Positions 1 to 11,017 of a DNA stretch of 64,000 nt are shown here, in pieces. The stretch spans positions 531,463,791 through 531,527,790 of the forward strand of contig NC_081409.1 of the NCBI RefSeq assembly GCF_030272615.1, given 5' to 3'. Source of the DNA: Cryptomeria japonica (Eukaryota > Streptophyta > Pinopsida > Cupressales > Cupressaceae). The position numbers and the translations under genes were made by a program. The notes below the pieces were generated by a model. That model saw only the letters and a program-made list of their open reading frames with translations, made no database searches and was not told the DNA's origin. Position 1 is the stretch's first letter, and each line of letters starts with the position of its first letter.

Positions 1-2
1 CG

Positions 3-368
3 ATGAGAGCACGCCTAGCGAGTTTATAGTCACAGCTGACAGTGGCACAGACACAGCTGGAGGAGCGAGACCGACAACTAGCAGAGCTTAGAGCAGAGAG
101 AGATCATTAGGTCTCAGAGATGAGAGCAGAGAGGAGGGAAGAGACAGACACTTTGCGGTGGGAGGTACTTCATCAGACGAGTCGGGAAGCCTATTAGGTT
201 GCGGCTTACAACGTAGAAGTTTCAATAGTGTGGCAGGTTGTACCTTATTCTTAGTATATGGCTCGATCTGAGGGAACTCGGGCACCTTGTCAGGATCCAG
301 GCCAGTAGGCTCCACCTCCTCCACCAGGCGATGAGGGAGAGACCAAGAGCCAGATATTCTTTTTGTAG
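3..368 (+). pseudogene. C-terminal remnant of antisense plant mobile domain gene (Tat-A)
   Basis: Frame 3 on the plus strand encodes a charged coiled-coil tail, with two copies of an 11-residue unit starting DRQLAELRAE, followed by a Pro-rich end and a stop at 366-368. Several in-frame stops are present. It aligns with 47761-48167 in Tat-B, where the same tail follows a plant mobile domain. The N-terminal part lies upstream of the window. The gene runs opposite to the gag-pol of its element. Tat-A has fewer coil repeats than Tat-B. It is a pseudogene, and its function is inferred only from the Tat-B relative. Confidence 0.7.
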
Positions 369-1939
369 CTCTGAGATTTTTTGTAGACACACCCATTTTT
401 TGTAGCCCTTACGATTCTTGCTGCGATGGGAGTTTGTACATGTCAGTTGACATTATTTGTACCCCGAGACATTGATGATTATATATATACGAGATCTGAT
501 TGGACTTCATAGTACTTGTGTCAATCGATTATGAGATGTCTTCTATATGCTTTATTCTATATGTATGCATTTTATTTATTTTTCAGTATGGATGTATGTA
601 AATACAAATGAATATGAATGCTTATTTTTGTTTCTTTTCATATGCAAATAAATGATGAAAATGAGTAATGAGTAATGCAAATTTTTATATTTTCTTTTTT
701 CTATGCAATAAGATGAATGCGAATGAGTGATAATAAAATGTATGAATCTATATAAGATGCTTCTGTATGCAACTAACATCTCAATACACAAGTACTCAAT
801 CAGAGAAATGATGAAAAAGAGACCACTTAGTTAAGAAATGATGATGCATCCAACTCTCATTCAAAAGATAAAGAGATTATTACCATACCGAAATCACTCT
901 AAATTCACAAAATACATAATGAAATACAAAATGAGATGCAACCTAAACCTAGTCACTGGATTTAAAATGCTTAAGTTTCATCACTAAGCATAACAAACAT
1001 AGCAGGTAGATTAGAGTTCCTTTCTTTTCATGTGCAATATTAATTATCTTGTTCGCAATGACCCTTTTTTCGTTCATATCCTTGAACAGATTACGCAGGG
1101 ACCCAGATTGCATGATAAAGAAATTCCCTCAAAACAGACAAAGAAATGATGGAAACCTCCCTGTAGCATACAAATAAGCAGAGTCGAAGTATGTGTGGCG
1201 ATTTCACCTTAATGTGAAGGCTCTTCTCATAGACACCCAGCTTATTAGATGTTTCCAAATCATTGGAATCATTCCTACAAGCAGAAAAAAAGAAAATATT
1301 ATGCTCCCAATCCTTGCTTCTCTTAGTCAAGATAGACTTCCTCGAGTTACGCAGAGGGATAATAATCGAAAACCAATATAAAAGACAGCATACAAAGAAA
1401 AAATTTCATGCATAGCTCAAACTGTTTAGTGATTGATTTTCGTTATGTTGTTTTTCTTGTGTACTCAATGATAAAACTCTTTGGTAGTTAGGAGACAGGT
1501 GACTGACTTAGAGTGGATGACCAGGTTTTACTGACAGAAAGATGACTTGGTTGATATTGCTTAGGACACATAAATTGCTCAGTCAATTACCCTAAGACTA
1601 GGACATTAATCAGTTTCAAGCCATGGGGGTTCTAACGAACCAGAATGTCACAAATGTGACTGAAATATATGTACAAGCGATAATAAAGATGCATGAAAGC
1701 GGGAAATGCCAACGTTGCGTTGATAGATGGAGCGTTGAGTACAAGAGGCGCTTGTTTGCCAGGTTTTCACCTACTTGACAGAGATTCTTTTTTTTTTTTT
1801 TACCAAGGTGCCTGTTTACCAGGTTTTCACCAAGGCATTTTTTTTTCTTTTTTTTTCTTTTTTTTTTTTAGGACTTTTTATGATTTTTATGATTTTTTCA
1901 AGACTTCTTCAGTTGTATAGGTTGCTGGAGCAGAGAATG
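369..1939. other. Noncoding 3' region of Tat-A between integrase end and antisense PMD gene
   Basis: No supportable gene is present. The stretch is AT-rich and collinear with 48168-49864 in Tat-B. Near its right end are two copies of a motif (1749-1771 and 1810-1831) containing a small CCTG/CAGG stem-loop and the sequence CCAGGTTTTCACC, separated by a long poly-T tract. A related motif lies just after the integrase end in Tat-C (31639-31662). Short ORFs here run through poly-T or AT-rich sequence and are not conserved. Confidence 0.7.
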
Positions 1940-3334
1940 CTAAGTGAAGAATTTCTTCAAATGGATGGTGTTAATCATTTCATGGAGTTGTTCTCCTTCC
2001 GATGTTGAGAGCTGATAGGCACCAGAGCCAAATACTGCAGTAACAATGTAGGGACCCAGCCAATTGGGTTCAAACTTCCCTTTGTTGTCTCGAAACTGTT
2101 GATTTTTAGGATTTTCTCTCAGAACTAGGTCACCAACCTGAAATTCTTATTGTCAAACCTTCTTGTTATATCCTTTGGACATTCTCTTTTGATACACTCT
2201 GAGATGATCAAACGCCACTTGCCGACGTTCATCCAACAATTCAAGTTCTTGCAATCTAGATATCCTATAGTCTTCATCAGTAACAAGACCTTGCAAAGAA
2301 ACTCTTAGAGATGGTATTTCTACTTCAATAGGTAATACTGCTTCAAACCCATACACCAAAGAGAAAGGTGTATCCCCAGTAGGTGTTTTGATACTTGTTC
2401 TGTAAGCCCATAATGCAAGATTGAGATGCAGATGCCAATCCTTCCCAAATTTGTTTACTGTTCTGTGTAAGATAGTCAACAGGTTTTTGTTAGATGCCTC
2501 AGCTTGTCCATTACCTCGAGGGTAATATACAGATGACCAGTTTTGTTTAATTCTGAATTTCTCACAAAGCTCGTCCAGATCTTTATTCTTGAATTGTCCT
2601 CCATTGTTAGTCACGATGGACGAAGGTATCCCATACTTGCAATTGATATGGTTTAGAATGAACAGAGCTACTTGTTTATCGGTCGCTTTGATGAGCGGAA
2701 CTACTTATACCCACTTAGTGAAGTACTCAGTGGCAATTATGATAAACTTGTGTCTGTTGGATGATGCAGGATAGATCTGACCAATGAGATCAAAGGCCCA
2801 TTGCTGAAAAGGACAATGTGTGATGAAGGGTATGAGATCCTTTGTTGGAGCATGTATGAGATTTCCATGTAGCTAACACTTCTCACAAGTTTTAAAAAAC
2901 TTTATAGCGTCCTTCTCCATGTCTGGCCAGTAGTAGCCAGCCCTTAGTAGTTTCCGAGCTAAAGTAAGACCATTTGAATGAGATCCACAAATACCTTCAT
3001 GAACTTTCGATAATGCACGTTTAGACTCTTCAGTTTCTAGACACCTAAGCAATGTACTGTCCAAACCTCGCCTAAACAAACCACTAGCAATAATGACGTA
3101 CCGTGAAGTGTTTCGGGTTAGGTTTCTTTTCTCATAACGGGTAAGATTTTCTGGGATAATTTGGTCACATAGATAAGAGTAAATATGGTTATGTCGAGAT
3201 GAGTCATGTCCAATAATAGAACAGACTATCTCGGACTCATGAAAATCATAGGCAGTGTAATGTAACTCTTCCACCAGGAATTCAAAGCAAAAATTAGATT
3301 CATGTAACTCAGGTATAGACACCAAGGTGGCCAT
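1940..3334 (-). pseudogene. Integrase region, Tat-A
   Basis: Minus-strand translation gives the HHCC zinc-binding domain (about 2880-3000, with CGSHSNG and a terminal CEKC). The core follows, with WAFDLIGQ (first Asp) near 2790 and a later block with GQAEASNK (catalytic Glu) near 2500. The C-terminal module KFEPNWLGPYIV is near 2050, and the stop lies at 1940-1942. The second catalytic Asp block reads TNNG rather than the usual TDNG, so an active-site Asp is probably lost. At least two frame breaks occur. Unlike Tat-B, this copy keeps the catalytic core, which makes it the better reference for the family. Confidence 0.85.
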
Positions 3335-3344
3335 AGCATCTGTT

Positions 3345-3690
3345 GATCTGGGAATCTGCTATAATGATACAAAAGTAAAATTCTTCTTGAGATCATCAAC
3401 CATTCTCTTATAAGGCATCAGTTTCTCATCTCAAGTCTGATATGTATCATTGATTTGATTGATAATTAGTTGAGAATCTCCATAGATATGTAACTCTAGA
3501 ACCTTCCATTCAATAGCTAGCTTGATCCCATTTACCAAAGCTTCATACTCTGCAATATTGTTTGTGCAAGGGAAAATAATCTTGTAAGCCTTCGGGATTG
3601 AATATTTTTGAGGAGTGATAAATAGTATTCTAGCACCAGAACCATTTTGGGTGAAAGATCCATCAAATAACATCTTCTAGGATTGTTGAG
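3345..3690 (-). pseudogene. Second, archaeal-like RNase H (aRNH), Tat-A
   Basis: The minus-strand frame shows the RNase H blocks MLFDGSFTQNGSG (first Asp), NNIAEYEALVNGIKLA (Glu) and LHIYGDSQLIINQI (second Asp). It lies between the ordinary gypsy RNase H and the integrase. This extra domain is established for plant Tat elements and is the main reason for the lineage call. It begins after an in-frame stop at about 3674. It would cleave RNA in the RNA/DNA hybrid during reverse transcription. The acidic residues are present, but the surrounding pol is broken. Confidence 0.85.
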
Positions 3691-5068
3691 TAAGGTGCAT
3701 TATTGATTTGTCTGGAAATTCTATATGCAGCGGTTTAGTGTCTTCAAGTGGAGCTTCAGCGAGCTGATCTGCAATTACTTGTCCTTTGATGGCTTTGTGT
3801 TCCACATATTCAATATCAAACTCTGTAAGTACCATGACCCATTTTTCCAATCTTCCAGTGAGTGTTGCTTTGTTGAGAAGATACTTGAGTGGATCAATCT
3901 TAGCTACTAGCTTGATGGAATGTGCCAACATGTAGTATCTCAATTTTTGTGATGCAAAGACTAATGCCAAGCATGATTTTTCTATTATAATGTAGTTCAT
4001 TTCATAAGACACCAATGTTTTGTTGATGTAATATATAGCTATCTCTTTTTTATTTTCATCCTGTTGTGCCAGAAGTGCCCCCAATGATGAATCAGTGGCT
4101 GATATGTATAAGATGAATGGTTTTCCCTAAATTGGTGGCATCAGTATTGGTGGATTGGATAGGTACTCTTTGATCTACTGAAGGTGTTGTTCACATTCTC
4201 AATCCCAGTTGTATATTACTCCTTTCCTTAATACTTTTGTGAAAGGTTGAGCTTTGTCTTCCAGCTGAGAAATGAAGCGTCTGATTGATTGGAGACATCC
4301 CTGTAAACTTCTCATTTGACTGATGTTCTTCAGAGGCGGCATTTATATTATAGCTTGGACCTTCTTAGGATCAACCTCAATTCCCTTCTTTGAAATGATG
4401 TAGCCAAGTAGTTTACCAGATGTCACTCTGAATGCACACTTTTTTGGATTTAGCCGGAGTTTGAATTTTTCCATTCTATCTAGTATAGGGCCTAGCTCTT
4501 GAATATGTGTGGATCTCTTCATAGTCTTTACTAAAGTGTCATCAAAATAATCTTCCATATTCTTATGCATCATGTCATGAAAGATAGCAGTTACCGCTCT
4601 TTGGTAAGTTGTCCATGCGTTCTTCAGCCTGAATGGCATGACATTCCAGCAAAAGGTTCCCCATGCACAGGTGAAAGTTGTCTTTTCTTGATCTCCAGGA
4701 GCTATTTTGATCTGATTATAAGCAAAGAATATGTCCATTAGTGAGTACATCTCATACCCAGCAGTCATATCGACTATCATATCAATGTTTGGCAATGGAA
4801 AGTCATCCTTCGGACAAGCTTTGTTGAGATCTCTGAAGTCTATGCAAACCCTAATAGATTTGTCTGCCTTTGACATGGGTAATATGTTTGAAATCCGTTC
4901 CGCATAGTCTATAGCTCTGATAAATCCATCTTTAAGCAGTTTTTCTAGCTCAACTTTGACTAGTAGTGCCACATGAGGGTGCATCTTACAAATATTTTGC
5001 TTGACCGATTTAACTCCTGGTGTGATAGAAAGATGGTGCATGATAAGATCAGGATCGAGGCCTGGCAT
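3691..5068 (-). pseudogene. Reverse transcriptase and RNase H, Tat-A
   Basis: RT blocks read in order on the minus strand: FRDLNKACPKDDFPLP (about 4790-4840), YSLMDIFFAYNQI with the first catalytic Asp, PFRLKNAWTTYQRA (normally FGLKNAGATYQR, so altered), and DYFDDTLVKT, which keeps the two Asp of the YxDD box (about 4540). RNase H follows (3677-4084), with YEMNYIIIEK and LEKWVMVLTEFDIEY. A frame break near 4100-4340 separates RT from RNase H. The polymerase active site looks better kept than in Tat-B. Confidence 0.88.
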
Positions 5069-6620
5069 ATCAGAGTATGTCCATGCAAAATTGATCTTCT
5101 TTTTTGAAAAGAGATGAGTGAAATATTTGAATTCTTCTATTGACGATGATTGAGCTACATGAATGATGTGTGGTGTCTCTTAACTCCCAATTTTCACTAG
5201 CTGAGTTGGCTCAATCAATATAGAAGATCTCTCCTGAAAGTGACTTGGCAGTATATCAAGTATCTCACCTTTTGGCGCCTCAAAGAGGTTTTCACCCTTA
5301 GGTACATCCTTTATTTTCTCTTTTTTAAATTCTAACACTACCACAATGTGGTTTTCGCCATCAAATCTTTTATTTTTATTTTTCTTATTTTTGCGACTAA
5401 GATACTTGATATCTGTTTCAGTCATGTTTTCACTCTGTTTGCTAGCGGAAGAGTACATGGGTTCAACTGCGTTTAGGTAATAGGCTAGTGTGTAGTCATT
5501 GGCAAAAGTAGGTACATTCATGGGTTGGTCTTGTAGACTATAGTCAATTAATTCAGGATGTACCAAGGATAGAGTGTGGACAGGTTCGAGGGAGTTCACG
5601 GTATTGTCATCACAACTGTAGATCGAAAAGTTGAGTTCCAGAAGGATACCTTGCATAAATGTCTCGAGATCAGGAAAAGTCATAACATGATTATTAAAGT
5701 GCATGCTAATATTTAGTTGACCTAATCCAATAGACCTACTTGTGGCATCATTCTCTATGCCAGGCTGGACTTCATATCGAGGTTCGACAGTAACAAGATC
5801 AGTAGATAGATTCTTGCCATTTATATCAGAGGATTTAGAGTTTGATGCTGAGTAGATATTGTCATAAACAGGACTATTGTCAGAGTCCTTAGAGTCATTG
5901 GATGAATTTTTTGAGTCTTCTTCAAGTGGTTGAGTGAATGTATGTATGGTATCAACACCAACATCTTTAATGTTGCAAGTTCCTTCAAGATTTGGCTCAT
6001 TTAGCATTTGTGTCTGACACACCTGTTGACATGATCTTGATGGTTCTGTGACTCCCTGTCATCTACTCCATTCAGCTTCCTCTAGACTGATGACCGGTTC
6101 TACTTCTGTAGCTTCCAATTCTTCTTGTGTAATCTCATACCTGATTTGTTCTATCTTTTTAGAGGGGTATATAATAGATGAAAAACTTTCTGGTATTCTT
6201 CCTTCCTTCAGCCCTTGTTCATAGTTTGCTTGTCTTTTTAGTCTGATTTCATGTATCTCCTTTTCTAGCTTCAAGTTCATCAACTCTTGAGTATCATCTG
6301 TGATACCGCTAGACTCTTCTGGAGTTTCTGTACTGGATGTATCTGAGAGGTGGTCTGGACCCCATTCATACTCGTTTGAGTCAGTCTCTGAATTGTCTAC
6401 TTGCTGCCTACCAGTGTATGTGACTGGAACTTTCAGTGGTGCAAACAATTCTCTGATTCTTTCTACTTCATCTCTTATATCCTCTAGGACTTCAACTCCT
6501 TGTATTGTTGTAGGTGACACCATCAAAGCTTGAGTGCTGAATGTTTCTTCTTTCTTGATTGTTGGTTCCTCTTTTTCTTTTACACACTCTGCTTGAGTTT
6601 GTTGAGTGTTTGTTTTCTGT
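5069..6620 (-). pseudogene. Acidic protease-RT linker region, Tat-A
   Basis: This is about 1.5 kb of open or nearly open minus-strand frame between protease and RT. It encodes a Ser/Asp/Glu-rich, low-hydrophobicity polypeptide, with a run of SNDSKDSDNS near 5880 and the conserved phrase YEWGPDHLSD near 6355. The Tat-B equivalent (52329-54036) is collinear and similar in protein sequence, so it was once coding rather than spacer. Long linkers here are usual in Tat elements. I recognise no catalytic domain. It is broken by stops near 6023-6058. Confidence 0.7.
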
Positions 6621-6721
6621 AATGTTGAAGGCGATATCTATAATTTTTGAGGAAGAGAGACTAATGAAAGTACTGGTTCTATCTTGTATCCATCCATGCT
6701 AGTATTGGTAATTTTCAATTT

Positions 6722-7140
6722 CTATTCCAAGTCTTTCATCGGGGATTCTGAACTTTCATTTGTAGAGGTTGCTTTATTATGAGGCACAAAGGTATCAGCA
6801 CCTTTTGTCAATGCATTACAAGGGACATTTGTATCAGCAGGAATACTGACCTCAACTCCGTTATAAGGAAATTTTAAGCATTGATGGTATGTAGATGGAA
6901 CTGCCTTCATTTCATGAATCCATGGCCTGCCCAGTAAGATATTGTATGATAGAGAAAGATCAAGTACCTGGAAAATGACATCTCTTTCTACATGTCCCAC
7001 CCTAATTGGTAATGATACCAGACCTTTAGAGGTCTTTTCCTCTTCATCATAGGCTTTAATTGTTATTTTCTTGACTGGATCAATGACATTTTCAAAAAAT
7101 CCTAGTTGTGTAAGCAGACTGTAAGTACCAATATTCAACC
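6722..7140 (-). pseudogene. Aspartic protease, Tat-A (truncated at N-terminus)
   Basis: The minus-strand frame gives the protease C-terminal part: [49 protein letters not shown] and the phrase [19 protein letters not shown]. In Tat-B and Tat-C the preceding residues are LIDGGAG, a DGG-type active site. Here the sequence stops within that region at 7140, so the catalytic Asp is gone and copia-1 LTR material begins at the next base. The protease would mature gag-pol. The copy cannot function. Confidence 0.85.
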
Positions 7141-7294
7141 CTACATAATCCTTTAATTGTTTAGGTCTCGGGTTGGTATAAATATGATGTAAGATCTTAG
7201 GCCGACTTCTGCAACAAGTATGTGATTACAATAAGAGGGGCCTGCACATGTAGGAAGACCAACAACCTAGAGTGCATTGCTCATCACAAAAGGA
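7141..7294. repeat. Rearranged remnant of the copia-1 3' LTR
   Basis: Bases 7208-7294 match 11263-11349 of the right LTR in the same orientation (shared core AATAAGAGGGGCCTGCACATG). Bases 7141-7190 match about 11590-11640 of the right LTR in reverse complement (shared ACATCATATTTATACCAACC). The end is therefore a composite of a direct and an inverted LTR piece, not a simple truncation. No target duplication can be assigned. Confidence 0.7.
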
Positions 7295-8370
7295 TCACTC
7301 TCATGATTCTCTCATGATTCTCTCTAGGATCACTCTAATATCTTGATACAATACAAGCTGCATTCATTATATCCAATCTAGTCTAAGTCAGATATAACAA
7401 ACCTCCAATCATAGGATTTATACCTTGTAGGATTTACCGGAGCTGATACATCATTCTTTGTCAATTTCTCACTTGTAACAATAGGGGTACCAACCGGTTT
7501 AGAATTTTCCATACCAAATTTATTCAACAACTCTCTAGCATACTTAGTTTGACAGATGAAAATACCTTTATCATTTTGAGTAATCTACAAACCTAATAAA
7601 AATTTCATCTCCCCAATCATAGACATCTCAAATTCATTCTTGATATTTTTCAGAGAATTCCATACATAGCTTATCCTCACCTCCAAAAATGATATCATCA
7701 ACAAAGACTTCAACAATCAATATGCCATCATCAGTGATCTTATAATATAAGTTACCGTCAACATTACCTTTAGTGAAACCAAGCTTCAAAACATATTTGT
7801 CCAATCTAGCATACCAAGCTCGAGGGGCTTGTTTTAATCCATATAAAGCTTTCCTTAACCTGCAAACCATGTTTTTGTCATCTGAAAGTGAAAATCCATC
7901 AGCTTTCTCAATGTAAACTTCCTCTTCAAGATCTTCATTCAAAAATGCACACTTAACATCCATCTGATAAACCTCGTATTTCTTATGGGCAGCATAAGCA
8001 AAAAATAATCTTACAACTTCAATCTTAGCTACTGGAGCAAAAGTCTCATCATAATCAATTCCTTCCTTTTGAGAATATCCTTTACATACCAATCTAGCCT
8101 TATTCCTCATAACTTGTCCATCCTCATTCAATTTATTCCTAAAAACCCACTTAGTTCCAATAACATTCTTATTTTTAGGTCAGGGAACTAAAGTCCATGT
8201 GTTGTTCTTTTCAATCTGATCTAATTCCTCTTCCATAGCTTTCATCCAACATTCATCTTTACAAGCTTCAATAACTAATGTCGGTTCAACTTGAGAAATT
8301 AAACATACCTCATCGGCTACCAACCTTCTTCTTGTCATTACTCCTTTGTTCTTGTCTCCAATGATCTGAT
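7295..8370 (-). pseudogene. Copia reverse transcriptase, copia-1
   Basis: Minus-strand blocks include [31 protein letters not shown] (first catalytic Asp), [12 protein letters not shown], and [10 protein letters not shown], which holds the YVDD-type box (about 7700). RT continues past a stop near 7634 to KYARELLNKFGMEN and a weakened equivalent of the GGLLYLTQTRPDI motif near 7400. It then ends abruptly at about 7295 in LTR sequence, so RNase H is missing. The upstream acidic stretch (8132-8370) is broken by stops. Confidence 0.88.
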
Positions 8371-8419
8371 CTTCTGAATGATTTAACCTTACATAGCTAG
8401 GAATCTTCTGACTTTATGT

Positions 8420-9590
8420 TTCCCTGCTCTGATCTTCAGTTACTATTGAATTTTATGATACTGTTGGGGTAACTGGTTCAACATTTTGTTTCGGTATAGG
8501 TGCTACTGGTTCAGCTATGATAATCTCCACTTCCCGTTCTCTCTCATAAGTTATGATTTGACCTTTGTACAACTCATCCACCTTGACATTAACACTCTCC
8601 ACAATTATTTTCAATCTTTTGTTATAATATCTATATGCTTTGAATAACTAAGAAATATTCCTTCATCACATCTACGATCAAAATTTCCAATGAAATCATC
8701 TCTTTTGATATAGCATTTACTACCAAATATTCTGAAATACTTAACTATAGGTGTATGACCAAACCATAACTCATAAGGTGTCTTATCGGTGTCTCCTTTG
8801 ATATGAACTCTGTTGAATGTGTATACCTCCGTGCTCACAACTTCTCTCCAATAGATATGAGGCAAGTTATCTTCCATCATCATAGTTTTGGCCGCATCCA
8901 AGATAGTTTTGTTCTTTCTTTCACAACACCATTCTACTGAGGTGTTTGGGGTGGAGACAATTGTCTCCTTATCCCATGCTTCTCATAATAACTTTTAAAT
9001 TCATCAGATGTGAATTCACCACCCCGATCTGACCTTAAGCATTTAATCTTCAACCCTGTCTTTGTCGCAGCTTTAACTTTAAAGATATTAAACTTTTCAA
9101 AAGCTTCAAATTTCTCCCTTAAAAAAGTAACCCACATCATTTTAGAATATTCATCAATGATTAGCATAAAATATCTATCACCCTAAAAACTCTTTATTCT
9201 AGCAGGACCACACAAATTAGTATGAATAAGATCAGGAACATCATTAGATTTGTCTTGTATACTCGTAAAAGTAGTTCTGACTTGCTTTCCCATTTGACAT
9301 TCCTTACATACTGAATTATAGGGCTTCACAATCTTAGGTATATCTCTAACAACCTTAGTTGAACTGATCTTTACAATGCAATGAAAATTCACATGACACA
9401 ACCTCTTATGCCATATCCAACTCTCATCAATTTGTGCAATCAAACATGTCTTCTCACAGGAGTTCAAATGAAAGATGTTACCTTTAGTCTGTGTACTAGT
9501 CTGTGTACTAGTTGCAATCTCCAAACCAGATCTGTTAATGATTTTGCATTTTCCATCCTTGAACTGTAATTGAAATCCCTTATCGACCAA
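8420..9590 (-). pseudogene. Copia integrase, copia-1
   Basis: Starting at 9590 the minus strand encodes the GAG-pre-integrase region with WHKRLCHVNFH and CKECQMGKQ, forming the HHCC zinc site (about 9290-9420). The DDE core follows: DEYSKMMWVTF near 9150, LRSDRGGEFTSDEFKSYY near 9020, and a region around 8890-8930 where the catalytic Glu normally lies but is frameshifted. The block MMMEDNLPHIYWREVV (8850) and a later WFGHTPIVKYFRIFGSKCY are typical downstream copia integrase sequence. Stops at 8934 and 9183 break the frame. Confidence 0.85.
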
Positions 9591-9990
9591 CTATCCTACA
9601 CTCAAAATATTATGCCTTAAACCTTCAACATAATAAATATTATCAGTGTTATGCTTACCATCTAATGATATGGTTACTCTTCCTTTGATCATGCATGCTT
9701 TGTCATCTCCAAATCTAACCAGACCACCATCAAATTCTTGCAATGATAGGAACTTTCTTTTATCTCTAGTCATATGATGTGAACATCCATTATCTATCAC
9801 CCATTCATCCTTGTCTTCAATTTTAGCAGAAAGGACCTTTTCCTCATTTTGAATAACAGGTGCTAGAGCATATTCCTTGATAGCTAAAAATACCCATTCC
9901 TTTCCACTGTCAGATCCACTAGCTGAATCTTGTGTCGGTTCATCATCAGAATCAGTCACACTTTCCTCATCCGCATAGTAACATGATTTG
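9591..9990 (-). pseudogene. Copia aspartic protease, copia-1
   Basis: The minus-strand frame contains DEWVIDNGCSHHMTRD near 9770. Copia proteases normally read DSG at this site, but here it is DNG. The flanking HHMT is typical. The downstream frame contains VRFGDDKACMIKGRV and a terminal LRHNILSVG leading to the pre-integrase region. The changed active-site residue and a stop at 9591 suggest loss of function. Confidence 0.82.
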
Positions 9991-10009
9991 TCTTTGTTCC
10001 TCCTGTACT

Positions 10010-10961
10010 TATGCTTGTTATGATAATCATGGTTAGGCCTAAAAGATCTTCTAGCTTTCTCTTCAAATCTTGAATTCCTCTCAGGACATCTAGATGCAAA
10101 ATGACCTATCTTATTACATGCAAAACATTTAAAAGGTTATTTTCCTTCATACTTACTTCCTTTCAGACCTTTAGGTACTCTTCTAGAAAATAGGGCTTCA
10201 AGTTTCTCAAACTCATCATCTTCTTTCCTCATTTCCTCCAGTTCCTTTGCATATAAATCTTTCCAATCACTCTTGCCGATTGATGATGCAGATGTGTGAA
10301 AAGAAGATTCAGTCTTTGTATCTCCTTGAGGACCAAATTCTTCAAGCTCAAAAGCAGATAATTTTCCAACCAAAGTATCCATGTTAATAGAAGTGTTAGC
10401 CATTATTCTCAACTCATTAATTGTAGCAGCCTTCATCTTGTAAGTTGGTAGCAAAGCTCTCAATACTTTAGAAACAATCTCATCTTCACTCAAATATCCA
10501 CCACAATACTGAATTCCCTTGACAATTTCATTAACTCTTTCCATAAAAGCAGTAATCCTTTCATCTTCTTCCATCTTTTGATTCTCATACCTCACCCTGT
10601 AACCATCAAGTTTAGAAATTTTAACAATAGGGTCACCTTCATTCAGAGCCTCCAACTTATCCTATATAGTCTTAGTAGATGGTTGGTCAGTCAATCCCAT
10701 AATTTGTTGATCAGAAAGTGCGCTCAAGAGTGCTTCTCTAGCTCTACAATCATTCTCAATGTCCTTATCCAAGTTTGTCGGAGGAGGATTGCCACATGTC
10801 GGATTATGAGGTGTATAGCCTTTCTCCATGATCTCCCAGATCTCTTTCCCAATACATCTTAAATGAGTCTCCATCTAAATCTTCCATACCCTGCAATTTG
10901 TCGAATCAAACTTAAGGGTTTCTCTCCAAAAAACAAATGCAGTTGAACTATTAGTTGCCAT
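10010..10961 (-). pseudogene. Copia gag with CCHC zinc knuckle, copia-1
   Basis: The likely start is the ATG at 10961-10959, encoding MATNSSTAFVFWRETLKF, soon followed by a stop at about 10875. Reading continues through a gag core (MEALNEGDPIVKISKLDGY, YENQKMEEDERITAF, LRALLPTYKM) to a CCHC knuckle, CFACNKIGHFASRC, near 10090-10130. This is the UBN2/retrotrans-gag type used by copia elements to package RNA. Stops at about 10875, 10662 and 10137 interrupt it. Confidence 0.83.
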
Positions 10962-11017
10962 AGGATCTTCCTCAAGCGGTTAAGCTTCTGCAGAGAGGAC
11001 CAAGATCTACTACCAAT

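Larger units (their letters stand above)
1..7140 (-). mobile_element. Tat-A: truncated Tat-lineage Ty3/gypsy element
   Basis: Read on the minus strand, the order is protease (6722-7140), a long acidic linker (5069-6620), reverse transcriptase plus RNase H (3691-5068), a second archaeal-like RNase H (3345-3690) and integrase (1940-3334). A noncoding 3' region and an antisense PMD remnant follow. A second RNase H after the usual one is a hallmark of the plant Tat lineage. The whole stretch is collinear with 47759-54775 (Tat-B), so both belong to one family. The gag and 5' LTR are missing because the sequence breaks off inside the protease at 7140, where copia-1 LTR material begins. The 3' LTR lies beyond the window start. 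Many stops and frameshifts show it is dead. Confidence 0.9.
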
